27,779 bases of DNA from JANRIG01 sp033765235 (GTDB lineage: Bacteria > Bacteroidota > Bacteroidia > Cytophagales > UBA9547). The stretch is from the NCBI GenBank assembly GCA_033765235.1, contig JANRIG010000037.1, forward strand, positions 1-27,779, read 5' to 3'. The notes beneath the pieces are model-generated. The model saw only the letters and a list, made by a program, of their open reading frames with translations, was not told where the DNA came from and searched no databases. This document shows positions 1-7,542 of the stretch, in pieces. A program made the position numbers and the translations under genes. Position 1 is the first letter of the stretch. Every line of letters starts with the position of its first letter.

Positions 1-34
1 ATTTGATAGGAAAACACTAAATCCTGTGGCAGTA

Positions 35-130
35 CAATAAATAAAAAACCATGAAGAGGTTAAGGGCATTCTTCATTTTTCTTAATCACTTCATGGTTCA
101 ATAAATAAAAAACCATGAAGAGGTTAAGGG
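35..130. repeat. Two 32-bp direct repeats enclosing an inverted arm
   Basis: Bases 35-66 and 99-130 are identical over 32 bp. Between them, 81-98 is the reverse complement of 47-64 (and so of 111-128), apart from one A-A mismatch and one G-U wobble. As RNA, the middle arm could pair with either flank: loop 65-80 in one case, 99-110 in the other. No T-run follows, so this is not a classical intrinsic terminator. The rest of 131-260 shows nothing I recognise. The element may be the processed end of an upstream transcript, a small REP-like repeat, or a local duplication of one hairpin. Confidence 0.8.
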
Positions 131-260
131 GTATTAAGGGCAGGATATCAAAACTCCAAGTATATTAACTCAGTATTAAGCAAATGTTAATACATATTTG
201 ATATACCTGAATATATATTGGTATCTTAAGATAATATTTCATAATACTATGAGATAATAT

Positions 261-291
261 TTTGTACATACGTTGCGTTAAACTATTTTTG
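261..291 (+). promoter_or_regulatory. Putative Bacteroidota promoter for the TMEM220-ompH operon
   Basis: TTTG at 261-264 and TATTTTTG at 284-291 are 19 bases apart. This matches the Bacteroidota housekeeping promoter (TTTG, about 19 bases, TAnnTTTG). Transcription would start near 296-298, only a few bases before the GTG at 304, so the message would be almost leaderless. The assignment rests on sequence match and position alone. Confidence 0.5.
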
Positions 292-303
292 CGACTTTAA
301 GCC

Positions 304-681
304 GTGAAATATTTATTTTATTTCCTATCATTTTTATTATTATTGTGTGTAATAGTACAATATAACGACCCTGACCCTTGGCTTTGGATGCTGCTATATA
401 CAATAGCCTCCATCATCATGTTTTTTGCCGGCATGGGAATACAAAGTGTAGCCGTCATTATATTTGCTTACCTTATATATGGCACAGGTTTTGTATGGCT
501 GGCACCAAGTGTGGTAGAGTTTATCACCAAAGAGCAGGGTAACAACTTTATGATGCAAATGAACAATGAAAAAATGTATATAGAGGAAACACGTGAGTGC
601 TTAGGCTTATTTATCATTCTTATATTTATATCCCTCATTTGGATACCTGTGACTAAAAAATATCAAATAAAGCAACATTGA
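304..681 (+). CDS. TMEM220-like small integral membrane protein
   Basis: A 125-residue hydrophobic protein starting at GTG. Residues 1-18 form a membrane helix, followed by the loop motif QYNDPDPW (19-26). Further hydrophobic segments lie at about 28-45, 46-66 and 100-118, giving about four helices. The Q-x-NDPDP motif after the first helix, together with the length, is the hallmark of the TMEM220 family, found in bacteria and eukaryotes; its biochemical role is unknown to me. A promoter match sits directly upstream and the TGA overlaps the next gene's TTG start (678-681), so it looks like the first gene of an operon with two ompH genes. The family call is fairly firm; function is open. Confidence 0.7.
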   Translation: MKYLFYFLSFLLLLCVIVQYNDPDPWLWMLLYTIASIIMFFAGMGIQSVAVIIFAYLIYGTGFVWLAPSVVEFITKEQGNNFMMQMNNEKMYIEETRECLGLFIILIFISLIWIPVTKKYQIKQH

Positions 682-1364
682 CAACATATTTGCACCATTT
701 TCATAAAAAAATATATTTGTTATTGCTATTTGCAGTAATATTGCAACCGTGTTTTGCTCAAAAGTTTGGGTACATAGACACAGAGTTCATTCTCAGCAAA
801 ATAAAAGAATATAAGGAAGCAGAAGGCGAAATAGATAAACTTGCCACCAAATATCAATCCGAAGTGTCAGAAGCATTTGCAGAGGTAGAGAAATTAAGGT
901 CAGACTTCAAGGCGGAGGAAATACTACTCACAGAAGAAATGAAGAAAGAAAGGCAAGATACTATCATAGCTAAAGATAAGAGAGCCAGAGAGTTTCAGCG
1001 CAAAGTATTTGGTTTTGAGGGACTTATATTTCTCAAAAGACAAGAACTTATAAAACCTATACAAGAAAAAGTATATACTGCGGTAGAAAAAGTAGCCAAA
1101 AAAAAGCAACTTCAAATTGTATTTGACAAGTCAAGTGAGCTAGTAATGGTATACACAGACCCAAAGCACGACTATACAGACTATGTGCTGGATGAGTTGG
1201 GCTTGGGCGACAAGCGCGACGTGGTAGACAACAAACGCAAAAGTGAATATTTGCGTGAAGGCAATGAAGGTCCTGAATCTAAAACCGGAAGTACAGGCGG
1301 AGGAGGCAGCAATCCGAGTGGAGGCGGTGGTCAAGCACCAATGCCGGGTACTACAAAACCTTAA
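678..1364 (+). CDS. OmpH/Skp-family periplasmic chaperone, paralogue 1
   Basis: 228 residues. The start is TTG at 678, overlapping the upstream stop; there is no in-frame ATG before the signal peptide. Residues 10-27 form a secretion signal ending in CFA, with cleavage likely before Gln28. A short beta segment (KFGYIDTEFIL) is followed by a long charged coiled-coil-like helix (about 42-125) and a return to beta structure (LQIVFDKSSELVMVY). This is the OmpH/Skp fold, whose members are trimeric periplasmic holdases for outer-membrane proteins. After about 190 the protein ends in a Gly/Pro/Ser-rich tail containing two GGGG runs, longer than the Skp core needs. It lies 36 bp before a second paralogue. 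Confidence 0.85.
   Translation: MTTYLHHFHKKIYLLLLFAVILQPCFAQKFGYIDTEFILSKIKEYKEAEGEIDKLATKYQSEVSEAFAEVEKLRSDFKAEEILLTEEMKKERQDTIIAKDKRAREFQRKVFGFEGLIFLKRQELIKPIQEKVYTAVEKVAKKKQLQIVFDKSSELVMVYTDPKHDYTDYVLDELGLGDKRDVVDNKRKSEYLREGNEGPESKTGSTGGGGSNPSGGGGQAPMPGTTKP
689..719 (+). promoter_or_regulatory. Promoter-like match inside the start of ompH paralogue 1
   Basis: TTTG at 689-692 and TATATTTG at 712-719, separated by 19 bases, are a perfect match to the Bacteroidota promoter form. They lie within the first 14 codons of the ompH reading frame. Either this is chance in AT-rich DNA, or it gives an internal transcript serving the second ompH gene. It might also mean that the true start of paralogue 1 is later, but the only nearby alternative is TTG at 717. 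Confidence 0.25.
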
Positions 1365-1400
1365 ATTATTAATAAAAAACAATAAAATAAACCCTTAAAT

Positions 1401-2009
1401 ATGAAAAAAATAATAATAACCTCACTTTTTGCTATTGCAGCTACCTACATCATGGCCCAAGTAAAGCCTTTCAGACTTGGATATACCAATGTGGACTACC
1501 TCATAAGCCTACACCCCGACAGCAAAAAAGTAGATGCAGAGCTCAAAACATACCGCACACAGCTCGACAAAGAAGCTGAGAATTTGGCAGGTGAGTTCAG
1601 AGGCAAATATGAAAGTTATGAAAAAGGCAAAACCATGATGGCCGAGCCTGTGCGTGCTACCAAAGAAAAAGAACTTATGGAGTTGCAAGAGCGCATACAA
1701 GAGTTTCAGCGCAATGCAGAAGCCGACCTGCAAAAGAAGCAAATGGAGCTATTGCAACCAGTGCTTGATAAAATACAAAAAGCCATTGATGCCATAGCCG
1801 ATGAAAACGGCTTTACCTACGTACTCAACTCCGATGCAGGATATGGTACCACACCAGTGCTACTTCACGGTCCACCAAGCGACAATGTGACCGACCTGAT
1901 ACTGAAAAAACTCGGTATCACTCCCCCACCCAAAGATGCTACTGGCAATGCTCCCGGCAGCAAAAGCATGATGCCTTCCAAAAAACCGGGTGGCAACTTA
2001 GGAAAATAA
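1401..2009 (+). CDS. OmpH/Skp-family periplasmic chaperone, paralogue 2
   Basis: 202 residues from ATG 1401. Residues 1-19 are a clear signal peptide (MKKIIITSLFAIAATYIMA). Then come the Skp-type first strand (FRLGYTNVDYLIS), a long Lys/Glu-rich helix (about 40-120) and the closing strands around FTYVLNSDAGYG. The C-terminal 35 residues are Pro/Gly/Lys-rich and probably disordered. The protein should act in the periplasm as an outer-membrane-protein chaperone, perhaps forming mixed trimers with the paralogue just upstream (inference). No promoter match is visible in the 36-bp gap, so it is probably co-transcribed. It ends 17 bp before the converging FAD oxidoreductase gene. Confidence 0.88.
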   Translation: MKKIIITSLFAIAATYIMAQVKPFRLGYTNVDYLISLHPDSKKVDAELKTYRTQLDKEAENLAGEFRGKYESYEKGKTMMAEPVRATKEKELMELQERIQEFQRNAEADLQKKQMELLQPVLDKIQKAIDAIADENGFTYVLNSDAGYGTTPVLLHGPPSDNVTDLILKKLGITPPPKDATGNAPGSKSMMPSKKPGGNLGK

Positions 2010-2026
2010 ACATTACTTATTTATTG

Positions 2027-3085
2027 CTATCCTTTCAAATGTTGATTTACATCTACATCAGATAATAGAGTGGTGCCTGCGCTCAAATGTGAGCAAAACA
2101 TATCTGCAAAATAAGGTGCCAAACTTACAGACTTGGTACCAAACCCGTTAAAAATACCAATACATTTATGTGAATTCAGCATCCCTACAAATGGTCTTCT
2201 GTGCTTAACAGTGGGTCTTATTTCTGCCGATTGATTAATTATTTTATATTCAAAAGGGTAAAATGTATTAATTTTTTGTTGCAAAGCTACTTTTGATGCT
2301 TCTGTAGGCGTATTGTCAAGCTGATTCCAAGCAAATGTAGAACCTACTTTATATGTACCCATTTCTGGTGTTGGGCATATCCAAACCGATTTTTTGATTA
2401 TCACATCGTTATGCAGTGCATCAGACTTTATATCAACCAATTCACCTTTGGAAAGTTGCCATGGCAGATATGCAAAATAGGGATTATCTGCACCTTGCCA
2501 GCCTTCACAAAATATTACTTTGCCTATAAAAGAATCGTTTAGCACACATTCATTTTGGTATATGTTAATATATTTATAATCAATTTTTTGTGATATATAT
2601 TGTCCATTTTTGGTCAATAATTGTTTCACAGTTTCAATATATAGTAACACGTCAATATATCCTGCTTTATGAATGAGCATGCCCCCATATTTTGTATCAT
2701 TTATTAGTCCGTTGTACTTATTATCATTAGTAAGTGACACGTAGTGAGCGTATTCACTATCTGTACATTTGGCTACCCATGTATTCATCTCATGCATTTG
2801 CGCAAAAGGGGTGTATATGGGCAATATATATTGTATTTTTACACGATAGTCATGCTCAAATTGGCTGTAATATGATATGGCATGTGGAAATACTATATCT
2901 GAAAGCCATGTTTTGGCTGTGCGCATACCTGTAAGCGGATTGTATATACCGGCTGCCACCTTTGACGAAGCCCTGTGCAAGTCGTTGTCTATGAGTAGTA
3001 TATTATATTTTTTGGATAATACATGTGCTAATATGCTACCGCAAATGCCACCACCTACTATGATATAGTCGTACTTATGCAACAT
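2027..3085 (-). CDS. FAD-dependent oxidoreductase, DAO family
   Basis: 352 residues. The N-terminus has the Rossmann dinucleotide-binding motif VGGGICG (Gly11, Gly13, Gly16) followed by an acidic residue at the end of strand 2 (LLIDND), which binds the FAD ribose. SSKVAAGIYNPLTGMR (about 40-55) resembles the conserved segment of D-amino-acid/glycine oxidase relatives that contacts the flavin. Near the C-terminus, GIFNGFGTKSVSLAPYFA fits the second FAD-binding stretch of that family. The substrate cannot be deduced; amine or amino-acid oxidation is the usual chemistry. There is no signal peptide, so it is cytoplasmic. It is a single gene converging on ompH and lying downstream of the cold-shock gene's terminator. 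Confidence 0.75.
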   Translation of the reverse strand: MLHKYDYIIVGGGICGSILAHVLSKKYNILLIDNDLHRASSKVAAGIYNPLTGMRTAKTWLSDIVFPHAISYYSQFEHDYRVKIQYILPIYTPFAQMHEMNTWVAKCTDSEYAHYVSLTNDNKYNGLINDTKYGGMLIHKAGYIDVLLYIETVKQLLTKNGQYISQKIDYKYINIYQNECVLNDSFIGKVIFCEGWQGADNPYFAYLPWQLSKGELVDIKSDALHNDVIIKKSVWICPTPEMGTYKVGSTFAWNQLDNTPTEASKVALQQKINTFYPFEYKIINQSAEIRPTVKHRRPFVGMLNSHKCIGIFNGFGTKSVSLAPYFADMFCSHLSAGTTLLSDVDVNQHLKG

Positions 3086-3140
3086 AATATCATGTGATAT
3101 TAACTAAAAAAATATATAAATGTACAGTGTGCTAAATAAA

Positions 3141-3161
3141 AATCCCGAAACACTCGGGATT
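3141..3161 (-). terminator. Intrinsic terminator of the cold-shock gene
   Basis: A perfect 8-bp stem (3141-3148 with 3154-3161) encloses a 5-base loop. Read on the minus strand, the stem is followed by a T-rich run (from AAATAAAA at 3135-3142). It lies 40 bp past the stop of the cold-shock gene and separates it from the FAD oxidoreductase gene. Confidence 0.75.
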
Positions 3162-3200
3162 AGTTACTATTGTAAATGACCAAATTAAATCAAAAATATA

Positions 3201-3392
3201 TTATATTTTGTTGACGTTAATTGCGTTGGTTCCTTTTTTGCCCTCTACGATATCGAATGTAACTTTATCGTTTTGGCGCACCTTTGATTTTAATCCGGTA
3301 GCATGTACAAAATATTCTTTTTCTGTGCTATCGTCTTTAATGAATCCATATCCTTTGGTTTCATTAAAGAATTTTACTATACCTGTAAACAT
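3201..3392 (-). CDS. Cold-shock domain protein (CspA family)
   Basis: A 63-residue single cold-shock domain, nearly the size of CspA (about 70). The RNA-binding motifs are both present: RNP1 as KGYGFI (13-18) and RNP2 as YFVHA (27-31), where Tyr replaces the usual Val/Ile of RNP2. The start TGIVKFFNETKG is typical of Bacteroidota members. It binds single-stranded RNA/DNA and acts as an RNA chaperone in the cytoplasm. It is monocistronic, with a promoter match about 30 bp upstream and a terminator downstream. Whether it is cold-induced cannot be seen; the predicted leader (about 25 bases) is far shorter than the long leader of E. coli cspA. Confidence 0.93.
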   Translation of the reverse strand: MFTGIVKFFNETKGYGFIKDDSTEKEYFVHATGLKSKVRQNDKVTFDIVEGKKGTNAINVNKI

Positions 3393-3423
3393 TAATTATA
3401 TTAATTTGAAATTGATTAAGTCG

Positions 3424-3454
3424 CAAAATTAAAAAACTATATTATTAATTACAA
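3424..3454 (-). promoter_or_regulatory. Putative promoter of the cold-shock gene
   Basis: On the minus strand, TTG (3454-3452) is followed after 20 bases by TAATTTTG (3431-3424), matching the Bacteroidota promoter form. The predicted start of transcription is about 25 bases before the ATG at 3392. Confidence 0.5.
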
Positions 3455-3632
3455 CTGTATTACATTATATATTTTTATAAAATAATATATATATACTGAT
3501 ATTGAGATAATTATACATATTGTAATAAAGTAATAATCTGATATTTTTTTATTTAAGTTATTAATAATTTATAATTTTGAACTTATTATTTCAAATAATC
3601 GTAATAGGGCTCAATATAAAACCTTAGTAGTA

Positions 3633-4247
3633 TTGGAAGAATTAACGCTGTCAGATTTTACCATAGAAGTGGCCAATGAGAGCCATATAGGCTATGCAGA
3701 CATTATCACCATAGAAATGGAGCAAAGTGCCAAAGCACGTGGTACAGGCATAGCCAAGCGCTCGCCCGAATACATTATACAAAAAATGAAAGAAGGCAAA
3801 GCAGTGGTGTGCTACCTCAATACTGATAAAACTTGGGCCGGCTTTTGCTACATAGAGTCTTGGGAGCATGGCAAATTTGTGGCCAACTCCGGGCTGATAG
3901 TGAACCCTGCATTCAGAAAAGCGGGGCTTGCCAAAGCTATAAAATTTAAAATATTCGAACTTTCACGCCAAAAATATCCTCATGCCAAAATATTTGGGCT
4001 TACCACAGGCTTAGCAGTGATGAAAATAAACTCGGACCTCGGCTATGAACCAGTGACATACTCAGAGCTTACCGATGATGATGAGTTTTGGAAAGGTTGC
4101 CAAAGTTGTGTAAACTATGAGATACTGATGATGAAAGAGCGCAAAAATTGTATGTGTACTGCTATGCTTTATGACCCTGATGAGAAGCGTAAAGATGAGG
4201 AATGGAGACTACAAATGATACAAATGCAACAACAACAGCAGCAATAA
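3633..4247 (+). CDS. GNAT-family N-acetyltransferase with a cysteine-rich C-terminus
   Basis: 204 residues from TTG 3633; the next Met (29) lies inside conserved sequence, so a non-ATG start is needed. The acetyl-CoA loop of GNAT enzymes is visible as FRKAGLAK (94-101), after the beta-4 strand ANSGLIVNP. The protein strongly resembles a Bacteroidota acetyltransferase that I recall at the head of arginine-biosynthesis clusters next to argG; such members have been suggested to act in the acetylated arginine route (from memory, not testable here). No arg gene is present in this window. Four cysteines in two pairs, Cys156/Cys159 (GCQSC) and Cys173/Cys175 (CMC), suggest a metal site or redox pair. 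The tail ends in a Gln run. A -7-like TAATTTTG lies at 3572-3579 but lacks a good -33 partner. The gene converges on tRNA-Ser. Confidence 0.75.
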   Translation: MEELTLSDFTIEVANESHIGYADIITIEMEQSAKARGTGIAKRSPEYIIQKMKEGKAVVCYLNTDKTWAGFCYIESWEHGKFVANSGLIVNPAFRKAGLAKAIKFKIFELSRQKYPHAKIFGLTTGLAVMKINSDLGYEPVTYSELTDDDEFWKGCQSCVNYEILMMKERKNCMCTAMLYDPDEKRKDEEWRLQMIQMQQQQQQ

Positions 4248-4263
4248 AAACTTGATTATGAAG

Positions 4264-4354
<91 letters not shown>

Positions 4355-4370
4355 ATAAAAAAAAGGATTG

Positions 4371-4401
4371 CAAATATAATGTTGTGGATTGTATAATCAA
4401 A
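4371..4401 (-). promoter_or_regulatory. Putative promoter of tRNA-Ser
   Basis: Minus strand: TTTG (4401-4398), 19 bases, then TATATTTG (4378-4371), an exact match to the Bacteroidota consensus. Transcription would begin about 10 bases before the mature tRNA 5' end. Confidence 0.65.
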
Positions 4402-4760
4402 AAGAATGGCCTAAAAAAATTTGTAGTTTGTAGGGTATGAATTTGTAACTTTATGATAAAAAATATTTGGTACACAATTAGAAACAGATGTACTATAAGA
4501 GCATGAAAAATACAACTATATATGACACTTTGTACAATTTAACCCAAAATACTTACCCTCGTATTTTTTTACGAGACTACGAACTCAACCTATTTTATAA
4601 CCCTGAATAATTTTTCTACCTCTCATTTATAAAAGTGTCATTTATTTTGACTTTTTTGTATAAAATTTACCAGTAGATTGACAATACTGATGATAATCTA
4701 TGGTGAGACATTGCCATAAAGCTACATTTACAAAATTTGTATTGAACTTGATATATATAC
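4402..4760. other. Gene-free AT-rich gap with weak inverted repeats
   Basis: About 360 bases between the tRNA promoter and the end of the M1 aminopeptidase gene contain no supported gene. A 6-bp hairpin with a T-only loop lies at 4558-4575. A 10-bp inverted repeat pairs 4522-4531 with 4632-4641 around it. Neither looks like a clear terminator for the minus-strand peptidase gene. I see nothing else here. Confidence 0.5.
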
Positions 4761-7184
4761 TTACTTCATATTTTTGAGTAATGACGCTCTCTCGGCACCT
4801 TTTAATATACCTTTGTTTATAGCATCATGCATGATGCGCTTATATTGATTTTGTTTGAAATAATATTGAATACAATCTTCGGCAGGCTTTGCCAGGCGGC
4901 TATTGTAGTGCGAGGACGCATTGGCCAAATAATACAAAAGTCTGTTGTCTAAGTAATTGAGTCGTTTCAAAGCTTCGATGGCCAAAGTACGTGTTCTAAA
5001 CTCATAACCGGGTGCTGCATAGTTTACCAACTCTTGCACAAATTTATCTTTTTGGGTATCGCAAGCTATCTCAAGCCACTTTATACGCACATTTTTATGA
5101 TAGTTTCCGCCCTCATTTTTGGTTATTTCCAGATATTCATTCACATTTTCGGGAAACTTAGATGATAACTTTTCTAAAGTAGCCTCTATTAGCTGATAAG
5201 ATGAGTCTGCAAGTAATTTTCTCATCTCTGTTTCCATATCTTTGGGTATATTTTTTATGTATGACACTAGTGCTTTGCGCACGGCTACATCCTTGTCTGT
5301 GATAGCACTCATGAGTACTTTTTGAGATTGAGCAGCAGTGTCATTCACTATTTGGTATAGTGCTTCGGTGCGTAGTGCATGAAATTTGCCTCTTATAAAT
5401 ATGCTCAATAGTGTCTCTCGCTTTTTGTCTATATCTACTGACCTTAATGATAGTAGTGCATCATATTTGTCTATCATGTATGGTGCACGTATGGCTTGGT
5501 TTATGAGTTCTTCTTGATATTTATTGAATGTAATGGTTTTCAATATTTGATTATTGGGGTCAAATAATACAAAAGATATATCTAGGTTGTTTTTGTTGGG
5601 TATGGTAATGGTGTGGTATTGATTTTCTATATTTACCATCACAGTGTCTTTAGAGTTGTCTTTGTAGTGCACCTCCATTTTCACAGGCATTTTGAAGAGC
5701 CCTGTGGTGGGTGTTTGTTCATGTATTTGTGCTACTGTGATTTCGGTCACTCTTTCATTTTTGGCATTGCGAATATCCCTATATTTCACTTCATAGTGAG
5801 GCTCTCCGCCTTTGTAGAGCCATTGCTCCCAAAACCATGACAAATTAAGCCCCAATACCTCATGAAAAGCCATGAGCAACTCATGAGAATCTACATTTTT
5901 GTAGGCATTTTTTTCGAGATAATATTTGATGACTTTGTTAAATTGCTCTCGCCCCACTATATATTTTAACATTTCCAATATAAACGCACCTTTGGGGTAC
6001 CATCTTGTGCTGCCACCTTCTGAGTGAGCCACTGCTTTTTTGTCGGTCTGCGAGGCTGTGAGGGCAGCATTGGCTGCACCTTTTCGCAGCCAATCAAATG
6101 AATCTTGGCCATACACTTCTCTGTCAAACAGCCATTGGTAGTGGGTGGCAAAACTCTCTTGAAGCCATATATCAGCAGCCGACCGTGCTGTGACCATATC
6201 GCCAAACCACATGTGTGCCATCTCGTGGGCATTGGTAGCTACATAGCTGCGGTCTATGAATGCTCGAGCATCTACACTGTAAAAATCGCCAAATACTGTG
6301 GCTGTGGTATTTTCCATAGCACCATACATATAGTCTTGCACAGGCACTTGCGAGTAGGTGGTTTTCCAAGGATATGGCACCCCTGTTTCGCGTTCCATAA
6401 ATTCCATAATTTGTGTGGTGTATTTATACATAACATCTACCCTGTCTTTGTGCTCAGGGTAGTACCATAGCCTGATAGGTACCCCTGATTTAGTTCTTAT
6501 TTCTTTAATGTCATATTTGCCTATGGCGAGCATGATGAGGTAAGGTGCATGCGGATATGTCATGCGGTACTTCCATGTAGTGGTGTTGTCCGGATTAGAT
6601 TTTTCTTGTAATTTGGTACCGTTTGAGAGTACTTTGTAGCCGTTTTCAAAGTTTATGGTGAGCTCGCTTATTATTTTGTCATTCATTTCATCATACATAG
6701 GTATCCAGTTGCGGTTGTCTATACCTTGACCTTGTGTCCATATTTGTTTTTTGGCATTTTTGAGGGTATCGTTCCATCCTACAAAGTATAGTCCTCGTTT
6801 GGGTTTGGCAGTGTAGTTGAGATTAAGGGTGTATTTGCCCGATACTTGCAATGCTTCTGATAAGAAAAAAGTATATCCTGCCGTATCTCTGCGCATTTCC
6901 ACATCTTTGCCGTTGAGGTTGGCAGCACTTATGGTTATGCCGTCGAGCGCATCTAAGTAAAATGAATTTACATTGGCTTGTAATGGAGTGAACAGGTGCT
7001 GAAGTTTGCCTTTTACAATACCGTTTTGCATGTCAAAATTTACTTCCAATTTCAACTCCGTAAAATCTAAATTATGCTCACGGGGAGGTCTGTTTTTGTC
7101 TATATCAAAACTGATAATCTTAGATTGTGCCCATGTATGAAGGCTGCATATTGCCAACAGATGGATTATAATAAATTTCATCAT
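4761..7184 (-). CDS. Secreted M1-family zinc metallopeptidase (aminopeptidase)
   Basis: 807 residues when started at the ATG at 7184 (MMKFIII...), which gives a good signal peptide ending near HTWAQS; an in-frame earlier ATG at 7274 would overlap the divergent yidD gene and bury the signal. The M1 hallmarks are all present: the exopeptidase motif GAMEN (288-292), zinc site HEMAH (320-324) with catalytic Glu321, and the third ligand Glu343 in WLQESFA, exactly 18 residues past the second His. An N-terminal beta domain precedes the catalytic domain, and the last 250 or so residues are helical, HEAT-like repeats. It should remove N-terminal residues from peptides in the periplasm or outside the cell. 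The protein has no type IX sorting domain. No promoter match is seen in the 37 bp to yidD. Confidence 0.9.
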   Translation of the reverse strand: MMKFIIIHLLAICSLHTWAQSKIISFDIDKNRPPREHNLDFTELKLEVNFDMQNGIVKGKLQHLFTPLQANVNSFYLDALDGITISAANLNGKDVEMRRDTAGYTFFLSEALQVSGKYTLNLNYTAKPKRGLYFVGWNDTLKNAKKQIWTQGQGIDNRNWIPMYDEMNDKIISELTINFENGYKVLSNGTKLQEKSNPDNTTTWKYRMTYPHAPYLIMLAIGKYDIKEIRTKSGVPIRLWYYPEHKDRVDVMYKYTTQIMEFMERETGVPYPWKTTYSQVPVQDYMYGAMENTTATVFGDFYSVDARAFIDRSYVATNAHEMAHMWFGDMVTARSAADIWLQESFATHYQWLFDREVYGQDSFDWLRKGAANAALTASQTDKKAVAHSEGGSTRWYPKGAFILEMLKYIVGREQFNKVIKYYLEKNAYKNVDSHELLMAFHEVLGLNLSWFWEQWLYKGGEPHYEVKYRDIRNAKNERVTEITVAQIHEQTPTTGLFKMPVKMEVHYKDNSKDTVMVNIENQYHTITIPNKNNLDISFVLFDPNNQILKTITFNKYQEELINQAIRAPYMIDKYDALLSLRSVDIDKKRETLLSIFIRGKFHALRTEALYQIVNDTAAQSQKVLMSAITDKDVAVRKALVSYIKNIPKDMETEMRKLLADSSYQLIEATLEKLSSKFPENVNEYLEITKNEGGNYHKNVRIKWLEIACDTQKDKFVQELVNYAAPGYEFRTRTLAIEALKRLNYLDNRLLYYLANASSHYNSRLAKPAEDCIQYYFKQNQYKRIMHDAINKGILKGAERASLLKNMK

Positions 7185-7221
7185 ATATTCGTTAAAAAAA
7201 TGTAAAAATAATACAAAAAAG

Positions 7222-7437
7222 ATGTGGTTGCGAAAAATATTCATTTTCCCTATATTAATATATAAATACACCATTTCGCCTTTATTTCCTCATGCCTGTC
7301 GTTTTACGCCTTCGTGCTCGGCATACAGCTTAGAGGCCATAGAAAAACATGGCGTAGTGAAAGGATTGATAATGACAGTGAAAAGGCTATCCAAATGCCA
7401 CCCATGGGGTGGGAGTGGGTACGACCCTGTGGTGTGA
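7222..7437 (+). CDS. yidD: Membrane protein insertion efficiency factor YidD
   Basis: 71 residues. The YidD/haemolytic-domain signature is intact: PHACRFTPSCSAYSLEAIEKHG (about 23-44) and RLSKCHPWGGSGYDPV (55-70), with conserved cysteines 26, 32 and 59. YidD is a small inner-membrane-associated protein that helps YidC insert membrane proteins; in many bacteria it lies between rnpA and yidC, whereas here it stands alone, divergent from an M1 peptidase. The N-terminus (WLRKIFIFPILIYKYTISPL) is an amphipathic membrane-binding helix. The coding start is 37 bp from the peptidase start, so any promoter must sit in or beside that gene's 5' end. Confidence 0.93.
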   Translation: MWLRKIFIFPILIYKYTISPLFPHACRFTPSCSAYSLEAIEKHGVVKGLIMTVKRLSKCHPWGGSGYDPVV

Positions 7438-7483
7438 CTGCTATTACACCTTAGTACATTTTTGATATTTTATACCCAAACTA

Positions 7484-7513
7484 TTTGTATATTAAATTTC
7501 CGTTATATATTTG
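7484..7513 (+). promoter_or_regulatory. Putative promoter of the rhamnosidase gene
   Basis: TTTG at 7484-7487 and TATATTTG at 7506-7513, 18 bases apart, match the Bacteroidota promoter. The predicted transcription start (about 7519) leaves a leader of about 25 bases before ATG 7543. Confidence 0.55.
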
Positions 7514-7542
7514 AACTTTTTATATAAAAATCATTCCCTCAC

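Noticed and set aside
2..40. Open stretch reading FDRKTLNPVAVQ and ending in TAA at the left edge, as if the tail of an upstream gene
   Set aside because: Only 12 codons; such a length is common by chance and no family can be recognised.
7185..7274. Upstream in-frame extension of the M1 peptidase to ATG 7274
   Set aside because: It would overlap yidD on the other strand and place 30 residues before a good signal peptide; the ATG at 7184 fits better.
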